DNA of 64,000 nucleotides. Source: Alphaproteobacteria bacterium (GTDB taxonomy: Bacteria > Pseudomonadota > Alphaproteobacteria > Sphingomonadales > Sphingomonadaceae). The notes under the pieces were generated by a model. That model had not been told where the DNA came from, ran no database searches, and saw nothing but the letters and a program-made list of their open reading frames with translations. Below, one piece after another: positions 57,624 through 64,000 of this stretch. Position 1 is the stretch's first letter. The number at the start of each line of letters is the position of its first letter. The stretch covers positions 62,001 to 126,000 of the forward strand of contig JAUHWC010000002.1 in assembly GCA_030424845.1 (NCBI GenBank). The letters are read 5' to 3'. The position numbers and the translations under genes are program-made.

Positions 57624-58553
57624 TTATTGCACCTTGCGGAACAGCAGCGTCATCCGGTCACTTTCACCGATCTGTGTGCGGCGGCGGTATTCGGAAGTCC
57701 CTTCTTCCGCGCCGTTGTACGAGGGCGGAAGCGACCAGACACCGGTTTCCCAATTGGCCGGGTCACGCGGGTTGGCATTGATCTCGCTCGAAGCGACCAG
57801 CTCGAAGCCGTAGAGGGCGAACAGGGCCACCACGTCATCCTGCTTCTGGTAGCCGTTGTCACCCAGCACATAGGATACCGGCGCATTGGCGCGGGCACGG
57901 TGCTGCACAACGCCCAGCAAGCCGTCGTCCTTGAGCAGGTGGCGGATGGCGACCATCGATTCATGGAACCAGCCGAACCGGCGCATGTTGTGGATCTCGC
58001 GGAAGATCGTCACCCGGTCAGCCACGCCTTCCCAATTGTCCATCTCGTCATTGGTGTTGAGGCCGTAGACACGCGCGCCTTCGATCCCCACCCAGCTGCG
58101 CGCATCGGTGGGAATACGGCTGGAGGCATTGCGGTAAAGGTCCCAGTATTCGCCGGTAGCAAAGCGATCGTCGAGCCTCGGGTTTAGCCCGATATAGGTG
58201 CCGTTGCGGCCGAGATAGGGAATCAGGATGCGGGAATACCAGCCACCGGCCGGCATGTAATCGACCACGGTCATGCCCGGTTCGATGCGGAAGAAGCTCA
58301 GCGTCTGCGCCGGATGGCGATACTGGTCCCGCGCGCGGTCTTCATCGCGCCGCTCATGCGCCAGAGCCGCTTCCATCGGCGTCATGTCGACAAGGACAGG
58401 CTGTTCGACCTGTGCTTCCTCCTCGGGCTGCTGCTCTTCTCCCAGCAGCGAGCCGATGACGCCGCGCAGGATCCTTTCACCTGTGGACTGGGCGGCGGCC
58501 GGTGCAGCAACGGTCATGGCCGCAGCAGCAGCCAGAAGGGCGATCGAACGCAT
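57624..58553 (-). CDS. Secreted class I methyltransferase-like protein
   Basis: The 309-residue protein has a signal peptide (MRSIALLAAAAAMTVAAPAA) and a SAM-methyltransferase-like core: FFRIEPGMTVVDYMPAGGWY and a late LLKDDGLLGVVQHRARANA segment, similar to a group of predicted exported methyltransferases (COG4798). The acidic stretch after the signal (EEQQPEEEAQVEQ) is low-complexity. Function of these periplasmic relatives is unclear. Confidence 0.8.
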   Translation of the reverse strand: MRSIALLAAAAAMTVAAPAAAQSTGERILRGVIGSLLGEEQQPEEEAQVEQPVLVDMTPMEAALAHERRDEDRARDQYRHPAQTLSFFRIEPGMTVVDYMPAGGWYSRILIPYLGRNGTYIGLNPRLDDRFATGEYWDLYRNASSRIPTDARSWVGIEGARVYGLNTNDEMDNWEGVADRVTIFREIHNMRRFGWFHESMVAIRHLLKDDGLLGVVQHRARANAPVSYVLGDNGYQKQDDVVALFALYGFELVASSEINANPRDPANWETGVWSLPPSYNGAEEGTSEYRRRTQIGESDRMTLLFRKVQ

Positions 58554-58660
58554 GAGGAATCTCTCCCGATATCAGTGTTACATGCCAGCCTAGCCTTATG
58601 GGTAGGGATGACAAGGCGCACTTTCTTCCCCATCTTCGCCAGCGGAAAAGGAGACCAGTC

Positions 58661-59197
58661 ATGGCGAGTGAAGAGGCCATTGTCGCAGGCGGATGCTTCT
58701 GGTGCACCGAAGCGGTATTCAATGACGTGATCGGCGTCCTGGCCGTGGAAAGCGGCTATATCGGCGGCACGGTGGAGCACCCGACCTACAAGCAGGTCTG
58801 CTCAGGCAGCACCGGCCATGCCGAAGGCGTGCGCATCACGTTTGATGCCGATGTGATCTCGCTGGCCGACGTCTACGACATGTTCATGGGGACGCATGAC
58901 CCGACCCAGCTGAACCGCCAGGGCAATGACATCGGCACGCAATATCGCAGCGCGATCTTCCCGCTGGACGATGACCAGCGCGTTGCAGCCGAAGCGGCCA
59001 TTGCCCGGTGGAACGATGCCCATGACGGTGCACAGGCGGTGACGACCATCGAAGGTCCCGCCACGTGGTATCCGGCAGAGGATTACCACCAGGAATACTG
59101 GCAGGGCGAAGGCCAGCGAAACCCCTATTGCCTGGCCGTGATCCCGCCCAAGCTGATGAAGCTGCGCAAGAGCTTTGCAGACAAGGTGAAGGGCTGA
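58661..59197 (+). CDS. msrA: Peptide-methionine (S)-S-oxide reductase
   Basis: ATG 58661 after AAAAGGAG gives 178 residues. The catalytic motif is GGCFWCTEAVF with Cys12, followed by GYIGGTVEHPTYKQVCSGST (note the second Cys) and RSAIFPLDDDQRVAAEAA. EDYHQEYW is near the end. It repairs methionine sulfoxide in the cytoplasm. Confidence 0.95.
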   Translation: MASEEAIVAGGCFWCTEAVFNDVIGVLAVESGYIGGTVEHPTYKQVCSGSTGHAEGVRITFDADVISLADVYDMFMGTHDPTQLNRQGNDIGTQYRSAIFPLDDDQRVAAEAAIARWNDAHDGAQAVTTIEGPATWYPAEDYHQEYWQGEGQRNPYCLAVIPPKLMKLRKSFADKVKG

Positions 59198-59224
59198 GCC
59201 AACACCGCAAGCGCGCGCAAGACT

Positions 59225-60349
59225 TCAGCCTCGCAAGCGGGCAAACCAGTGAGCGATGCGCTGTAGCAGGGAAAGGCGGGGTGCCTCTTCCTGGAGCTGC
59301 TCCTCGGCATGCACCAGCCGGGCGCGAAGGCTGCTGTGTTCGCCCTGCGCGATATGCAGTTCGCGGCGCTGTTCCGGCTCCATCCAGGAGAAGTCCGGTG
59401 CGTCGTCGAAATCGTCGAAATCGTCGAAATCGGCTTGCTGCTCGACCGTTTCAGGCAGGGCTTCGGGCTCCTCGGCGAGCATTTCCAGTTCGAGCGGTGC
59501 TTCGTCTTCCACCGGCTCGGCGGCAGCTTCGAGTTCTCCTGCAACAGGATCCTCTACCGGCTCCTCGGCAAGGTCCGGACCCAGCTCGAACACCTCTTCT
59601 TCGGCTTCTTCAACATCCGGCCATGCCGTTTCATCGGCCACGGGCTCAGCGGCGACAGGCTCATCGGCGACAGGCTCTGCGGGTTCCGGTGCAGCGCGGG
59701 CAAGGCCGAAGCCATCGGCGCCAAAGCCCATTTCGTCGAGGCGCTCCATGGGGCCCGGGCGGCGCGTTGCCGCAGCCTCGCTCGCGTCGTCTTCTGCCGC
59801 TTCGGGCCGGGCTTTCGGCAAGGCGCGCATGCGCTTCAATTGCTCTTCGATCGAAGGGATCACGCTCTCGCGCACTTCCTCTTCTGCGGCAGGCTTTGCG
59901 GCGGGGCGCAGGAGATGTTCGAGATTGAAGGACTGGTCCGGCGTGTCCTCTTCCTCGTCCAGTTCGCCTTCGTCGGTGTAATCTTCCGGGATCGGCGGAA
60001 GCGCGACATCCTCGTCTTCCCATGTCGAAGCATCGGGGATCGCGGGATAAGCGGAAGCATCTTCCGTGCCGATGTCCTCTGCGCCCATCGGGGCAAGGCC
60101 GAGCAGGCTGGCAGGCCGGCGCACCCGCTCCTCGCCCATGTGATCGGCGGCTTCTTCCATGATCTGCGCGCCGCCGGCGGCCATTTCCAGGTGGGCCTTG
60201 GCAAGCTCGTCCGCATCGAGCACGAGCACGGGCTTCTTCTTCTTGCGCGGGGCACCCATGCCCATCAGGCTGCCATAGCCATCATTGGCCGCAACCGCAC
60301 GGGGCGAGCGGGTGGCCAGGGGGGATTCGGAGCGCGCAGGTACTGCCAT
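59225..60349 (-). CDS. Acidic low-complexity hypothetical protein
   Basis: The 374-residue protein begins MAVPARSESPLATRSPRAVA and has a basic patch (GAPRKKKKPVLVLDADELAK) then very long Glu/Ala/Pro-rich sequence (for example AEPVADEPVAAEPVADETAW) and FDDFDDFDD repeats before a short helical C-terminus (RLSLLQRIAHWFARLRG). Most of it is likely disordered. The conserved-looking N-terminal block may be the functional part. Function is unknown. Confidence 0.7.
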   Translation of the reverse strand: MAVPARSESPLATRSPRAVAANDGYGSLMGMGAPRKKKKPVLVLDADELAKAHLEMAAGGAQIMEEAADHMGEERVRRPASLLGLAPMGAEDIGTEDASAYPAIPDASTWEDEDVALPPIPEDYTDEGELDEEEDTPDQSFNLEHLLRPAAKPAAEEEVRESVIPSIEEQLKRMRALPKARPEAAEDDASEAAATRRPGPMERLDEMGFGADGFGLARAAPEPAEPVADEPVAAEPVADETAWPDVEEAEEEVFELGPDLAEEPVEDPVAGELEAAAEPVEDEAPLELEMLAEEPEALPETVEQQADFDDFDDFDDAPDFSWMEPEQRRELHIAQGEHSSLRARLVHAEEQLQEEAPRLSLLQRIAHWFARLRG

Positions 60350-60434
60350 GGACGGCGTTTCTATGGCGATATGCTCTCCATAGCATTTGCGGGCATGGTT
60401 AACGCGGCCCTAACCTGTGTGATCCGCAAGAAGC

Positions 60435-61694
60435 CTAATTCCGGGCCCATCGAGCGATGAAGAACCCGTCAAGCCCGCCGTCTTCCGCCAGCATGCCAGG
60501 ATGGGTGCGAACCCAGCCTTCCGGGGTCGGCGCGATGCCTGCTGGCAGTTCGTCGGCGCGCACCGGATCCGGCGACAGCGCGATATGCCCGGCCTGCTGT
60601 TCGCCTTCCTCTGCTTCCAGCGAGCAGGTGGCGAACACGATCCGCCCGCCATCGGCCAACCAGCCCAATGCCCGTTCGAGCAGCGCGGATTGCAGTTCGG
60701 CCATTTCGAGGACGTGGCGCTGACTGATCCGGTGCAGCACGTCGGGATGGCGGCGGCAGGTTCCGGTGGCGGTGCAAGGCGCATCCAGCAGGATCGCATC
60801 GAAGGGCACATCGGGCCGCCATTCCAGCGCGTCTGCCACCACGACCCTTGCATCAAGTCTGGTGCGCTCGAGGTTCTCGTGCAGGCGTTCGAGCCGCTTC
60901 TGGCTGATATCCAGCGCGGTGACATTCCAACCGGCCGCCGCCAGTTGCAGCGTCTTGCCACCCGGCGCGGCACACAGGTCCAGCACGCGGCGGCCTTCGC
61001 CCGCGCCCAGCAGGCGTGCAGGCAGCGACGCGGCAAGATCCTGCACCCAGAAGGCACCTTCGACAAAGCCTTCCAGCTGCTCCACAGCCTGGCCGCGCGG
61101 CAGCCGCACGTGGCCGGGCATCAGGCTGGTTCCACCCAGCTTCCCTGCCAGCTCCGCAGTCTGCGCCGGATCGCGCAGTGTCAGGTCAAGCGGCGGCGGC
61201 AGCGCCAGGCCGGGGGCAATATCCGCGGCCCGCTCTCCCCAGCGCATCATCACCGCATCAGGCGGGGTCGGCACGGCAGGCAATCTCGCCTTGCGCTTGG
61301 TCAGCGTGGAAAAGACACCGTGCGCCAGCCGACGCGGACCGCCCGCCAGCAGGCCCAGCCCGGTAGCGATCACCGCATGCGGCGGCGTGTCCAGCCGCAG
61401 CCATCCTGCCAGCATCAGGCGCAAGACCATGCGCGGCTTGGCATCACCGGGCAGCGGCTTCTTCATCGCGCTGTCGATCAGCGCATCGAGATCGACCAGC
61501 CAGCGCAGCACTTCGCCTGCCAGCGCCTTGGCCAAGGCGCGATCCGCCGGCTTGTCCAGCCCTTTCAGCGCGCTGCCTTCGGCCATGTCCAGCGTCTCGC
61601 CGCGGCGGAACACGGCATCCAGCAGCTTGAGCGCGGCCTTGCGCGCAGGCAGGCCCGCAGGCGTATCGAAGAGGAAATCGGGACGTTTTGCCAT
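60435..61694 (-). CDS. RsmB-type 16S rRNA m5C methyltransferase
   Basis: From ATG 61694 (MAKRPDFLFDTPAGLPARKA) the protein is about 419 residues. An N-terminal NusB-like domain precedes the methyltransferase domain with RRVLDLCAAPGGKTLQLAAA (SAM loop), ILLDAPCTATGTCRRHPDVL and IVFATCSLEAEEGE, where the TCS Cys is the likely nucleophile. It probably methylates 16S rRNA C967, but other RsmB-like targets are possible. It is divergent from the small DUF1674 gene. Confidence 0.9.
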   Translation of the reverse strand: MAKRPDFLFDTPAGLPARKAALKLLDAVFRRGETLDMAEGSALKGLDKPADRALAKALAGEVLRWLVDLDALIDSAMKKPLPGDAKPRMVLRLMLAGWLRLDTPPHAVIATGLGLLAGGPRRLAHGVFSTLTKRKARLPAVPTPPDAVMMRWGERAADIAPGLALPPPLDLTLRDPAQTAELAGKLGGTSLMPGHVRLPRGQAVEQLEGFVEGAFWVQDLAASLPARLLGAGEGRRVLDLCAAPGGKTLQLAAAGWNVTALDISQKRLERLHENLERTRLDARVVVADALEWRPDVPFDAILLDAPCTATGTCRRHPDVLHRISQRHVLEMAELQSALLERALGWLADGGRIVFATCSLEAEEGEQQAGHIALSPDPVRADELPAGIAPTPEGWVRTHPGMLAEDGGLDGFFIARWARN

Positions 61695-61753
61695 TGCCAC
61701 CGCCCTTAGGCTCCATTGCCAAGAAGCGCCAGTGCGCCCATGTTGCTCGAACC

Positions 61754-61909
61754 ATGAAACGTGCAACCAAACGCCCCGAAGGCTTCACCAAGCCTGCCCA
61801 CTGGAGCAACGATCCGCCGCCCGCCCCGTCAAAGGGCAAGGAGAAGGAGGAGCTTTCACCCACACGCTATGGTGACTGGGTGAAGGACGGCCTCGCCATC
61901 GATTTCTGA
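61754..61909 (+). CDS. DUF1674 / succinate dehydrogenase assembly factor 4-like protein
   Basis: The 51-residue protein from ATG 61754 ends LSPTRYGDWVKDGLAIDF, the DUF1674 (SDHAF4) signature (P-T-R-Y-G-D-W, D-F). In mitochondria this factor helps insert the flavoprotein subunit into succinate dehydrogenase. It overlaps nothing but lies 59 bp from the divergent rsmB start. Confidence 0.85.
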   Translation: MKRATKRPEGFTKPAHWSNDPPPAPSKGKEKEELSPTRYGDWVKDGLAIDF

Positions 61910-61941
61910 TGGCGCACGGCTGCGAGGGAATGCAGCAGCGT

Positions 61942-62529
61942 TCAATCCTTGCCTTCCCGTTCCTCTTCCGGGCCGAGAATGCGCGCCCACGGCACCTTGG
62001 CCAGCGCCACCAGCAGCGCCAGCATGACGAACTGCATAGCAATGCCCCAGGGGCTGGTCAGTGCTTCGCGGAAGGTGTCGGTCAGCGTCAGTTCCTCTGC
62101 CACGAGGTGGGCCGAGCCTGCATAGATCGAATAGGAAACCAGCCGCCCGGCGAAAAAGGCCAGCGTGAAGGGCAGGATGCGGATATTGGTGAGGCCGATG
62201 GCGGCAAACAGTTGCGCCGATGGCACGGGCGAGAGCGCAAACAGGCCAAGGGCGGCAAGGCCGTGATGCTTCTTGCGCATGAAGGCGTTGCGCACCGCGG
62301 CGAGGTTGGTCTTGGTTTCTTCGGACACGCGATAGGACAGCAGGCGAAAGCCATGTGCCAGCAGGTAGCGCCCCGATGCCGCCGCCAGCGCGCCAACCAG
62401 CACGATGCCGGGCACGGGCAGATCGGTCGACAAGCCGAACATCACGATCACGGACCATGTCGGCGGCCCGAAGGCGGGCAGCAGGTTGATCGCAAAGACC
62501 ACCGCGAAAAGGAACAGGTACTCCGTCAC
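61942..62529 (-). CDS. Integral membrane protein, VTT/DedA-like or small exporter
   Basis: The likely start is GTG 62529, giving 195 residues (VTEYLFLFAVVFAINLLPAF). It has five or so membrane helices and a GPPTWSVIVMFGL segment. FALSPVPSAQLFAAIGLTN (with P-x-P) resembles the re-entrant motif of VTT-domain proteins. The assignment is tentative. It lies 28 bp downstream of hemH on the same strand. Confidence 0.65.
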   Translation of the reverse strand: MTEYLFLFAVVFAINLLPAFGPPTWSVIVMFGLSTDLPVPGIVLVGALAAASGRYLLAHGFRLLSYRVSEETKTNLAAVRNAFMRKKHHGLAALGLFALSPVPSAQLFAAIGLTNIRILPFTLAFFAGRLVSYSIYAGSAHLVAEELTLTDTFREALTSPWGIAMQFVMLALLVALAKVPWARILGPEEEREGKD

Positions 62530-62557
62530 AATTGGGACATTTGGCGGGTGTTGGCCG

Positions 62558-63580
62558 TTAAATCCAGCCTGCGAGTTCGCGACGCACCAGGGTTTCGAGC
62601 ATGGCCATGCCCGCATCACCGGCATTGAGGCAGCCCAGCGCGGCAAATTCCTCGCCGCCTGCCTCGGTGAACTGTTCGCGGCCGCGAATGGCCAGTTCCT
62701 CCAGCGTTTCCAGGCAATCAGCCGAAAAGCCGGGCGCCGCAATTGCAAGGCGCTTGGTGCCCTTGGCGGCTTCTTCCTCAAGCACGGCATCGGTGGCCGG
62801 TTCGAGCCACTTGGCAGGGCCGAAACGGCTCTGGAAGGTAGTGACCATGCGAATGTCCGGCCGGGCCAGCGCGGCTTGCAGCAGGCGTGCCGTCTTCATG
62901 CAGTGGCAGTGGTAGGGATCGCCAAGGTCCAGCGTGCGCCGGGGCATGCCGTGGAAGGACAGCAGCAGCACTTCGGGCACGAAGGCCAGCGCATCAAGCT
63001 GCGCGCCGATGTCCGTTGCAAGCGCATCGATATAGGCCGGATCGTCGTGATAAGGCGGCATCACCCGCAAGCTGGGCTGCCAGCGCATCTTGCCCAGCGC
63101 CTCCCCCGCCTTGTCCACCACGGTCGCCGTGGTGGCACCCGAATATTGCGGATAGAGCGGGGCAAGCACGATCCGCTCGCACCCGGCATCCATCATCGCC
63201 TGCAGCTTGTCCGGGATGGACGGATTGCCATAGCGCATGGCCCAGTCGACCTTCACCGCGTCCCCCAGCCGTACTTGCAGCTTCTCCGCCTGCTGCGATG
63301 TGATCGAAGCAAGCGGCGAACCCTTCTCCGTCCACACCTGGGCATAGGCGTGGGCGCTCTTCTTCGGGCGCACGTTGAGGATCACGCCACGCAGGATCGG
63401 CTGCCATGCAATCTGCGGAATTTCGATCACGCGCGGGTCGGACAGGAATTCGGCAAGATACTTCTTCACCGCCTTGGGTGTCGGCGCATCAGGCGTGCCC
63501 AGATTGACGAGCAGCACCCCCACTCCGCCTGACTTGACGGGGGGATGGTCTGCCGGAAGCTGCTGTTTCTGCCAGGTCAT
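62558..63580 (-). CDS. hemH: Ferrochelatase
   Basis: The 340-residue protein has ferrochelatase signatures: VLLVNLGTPDAPTPKAVKKY, VDWAMRYGNPSIPDKLQAMM, VLAPLYPQYSGATTATVVDK, LLLSFHGMPRRTLDLGDPYH (catalytic His) and TTFQSRFGPAKWLEPATDAV. It inserts iron into protoporphyrin IX. The N-terminal extension (MTWQKQQLPADHPPVKSGG) is usual in alphaproteobacteria. Confidence 0.95.
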   Translation of the reverse strand: MTWQKQQLPADHPPVKSGGVGVLLVNLGTPDAPTPKAVKKYLAEFLSDPRVIEIPQIAWQPILRGVILNVRPKKSAHAYAQVWTEKGSPLASITSQQAEKLQVRLGDAVKVDWAMRYGNPSIPDKLQAMMDAGCERIVLAPLYPQYSGATTATVVDKAGEALGKMRWQPSLRVMPPYHDDPAYIDALATDIGAQLDALAFVPEVLLLSFHGMPRRTLDLGDPYHCHCMKTARLLQAALARPDIRMVTTFQSRFGPAKWLEPATDAVLEEEAAKGTKRLAIAAPGFSADCLETLEELAIRGREQFTEAGGEEFAALGCLNAGDAGMAMLETLVRRELAGWI

Positions 63581-63621
63581 GCCCCGCCCATAGCCCGATT
63601 GCCGGTCAATGCACTACCGCC

Positions 63622-64000
63622 TTAGAGCCCGCCCGATAGCAGGGGCAGGCGCCGCAGGCGCAGGCCGGTTGCGGAATAGAGCGCGTTGGCAACCGCCGGC
63701 GCGATGGCAGGAACGCCGATCTCGCCGGGGTCGAAACTTTCCTCCGCGCTTTCGACAAGGTCGATGGTGATGCGCGGGGCATCCTCAAGCGTCGGCATCT
63801 GCAAGTCCGCCAGACGCAATGCCGTGGGGCGCCCCTCGTCATAGCCGGTGGCGCATCCCAGCGCATTGCCCAGGCCGAACAGCAAGCCGCCTTCGATCTG
63901 TTGCAGGGCGATATCGCGATTGACCACCCGGCCGATATTGACCGCGGCATGGATGCGGCTGACGCGCACGCCGCCTTCACCCGCAGCCGCCGTGGCAACC
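63622..64000 (-). CDS. Molybdopterin-binding oxidoreductase subunit, C-terminal end (isoquinoline 1-oxidoreductase beta-like)
   Basis: The frame enters from beyond base 64000 and ends at 63622 with about 126 residues in view. RVVNRDIALQQIEGGLLFGL and FDPGEIGVPAIAPAVANALY, with RLRRLPLL near the end, match the C-terminus of xanthine-dehydrogenase-family large subunits of the isoquinoline-oxidoreductase group. The conserved Glu in GEIGVP is the catalytic base in this family. The N-terminal part is outside the window. Confidence 0.85.
   Translation of the reverse strand, partial: VATAAAGEGGVRVSRIHAAVNIGRVVNRDIALQQIEGGLLFGLGNALGCATGYDEGRPTALRLADLQMPTLEDAPRITIDLVESAEESFDPGEIGVPAIAPAVANALYSATGLRLRRLPLLSGGL

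Overview
The window looks like a chromosome segment from a high-GC alphaproteobacterium, most likely Sphingomonadales (Erythrobacteraceae or Sphingomonadaceae type). The basis is gene content and gene style: a LigM-like O-demethylase beside metF and folD, an NDUFA12 homologue, DUF2155, DUF1674, a tRNA-Trp/secE/nusG/rplK/rplA neighbourhood, DUF3604 lipoproteins and a TonB-type protein. The genus cannot be fixed from sequence reading alone.

Layout. 1-14.2 kb is catabolic and one-carbon metabolism: a TauD-type dioxygenase, SnoaL-like proteins, SDR and GMC oxidoreductases, a MetE-like protein with an IclR regulator, a LigM-like tetrahydrofolate-dependent O-demethylase with an alpha/beta hydrolase, then metF, folD and a Baeyer-Villiger-type monooxygenase. 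14.2-23.9 kb holds CinA-like, TelA, DUF389, MAPEG, fatty acyl-AMP ligase, recX, DUF192, NDUFA12, DUF2155 and aat genes. 23.9-32 kb is the tRNA-Trp, secE-nusG and rplK-rplA block, interrupted by a methyltransferase, an AGCS symporter and a sulfotransferase/arylsulfotransferase module. Two genes here are cut by single in-frame stops (24657 and 28695). 32-41.9 kb holds a GDP-mannose pyrophosphorylase, a TonB-type protein, a sulfatase, and an operon of two DUF3604 lipoproteins, a parvulin-type isomerase and a HupE/UreJ protein.

41967-56170 is a 14.1-kb integrated element in the 3' end of tRNA-Lys(TTT). It is bounded by an exact 60-bp direct repeat and carries paired TGAAACCT integrase-arm-like sites near both ends. 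Its backbone is a tyrosine integrase, a small unknown protein, an AlpA-like regulator, a cysteine-rich protein and a primase/helicase-like protein (Prim-Pol, PriCT-2, DUF3987). That order resembles P4-like phage satellites. Its cargo is a complete type II-C CRISPR-Cas system: tracrRNA, cas9, cas1, cas2 and a 23-repeat array. A HGG-motif protein, a surface-adhesin-E-like protein and a nuclease-like protein follow. The tracrRNA and crRNAs both read on the minus strand, opposite to the cas genes. Each repeat seems to carry its own promoter. Two spacers encode the same peptide and differ only at three synonymous codon positions. A satellite-like element carrying an adaptive immune system is the most interesting thing in the window.

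56.1-64 kb returns to housekeeping chromosome: tRNA-Lys, folK, aguB, a methyltransferase, msrA, rsmB, an SDH assembly-factor-like gene, hemH and the end of a molybdopterin dehydrogenase subunit.
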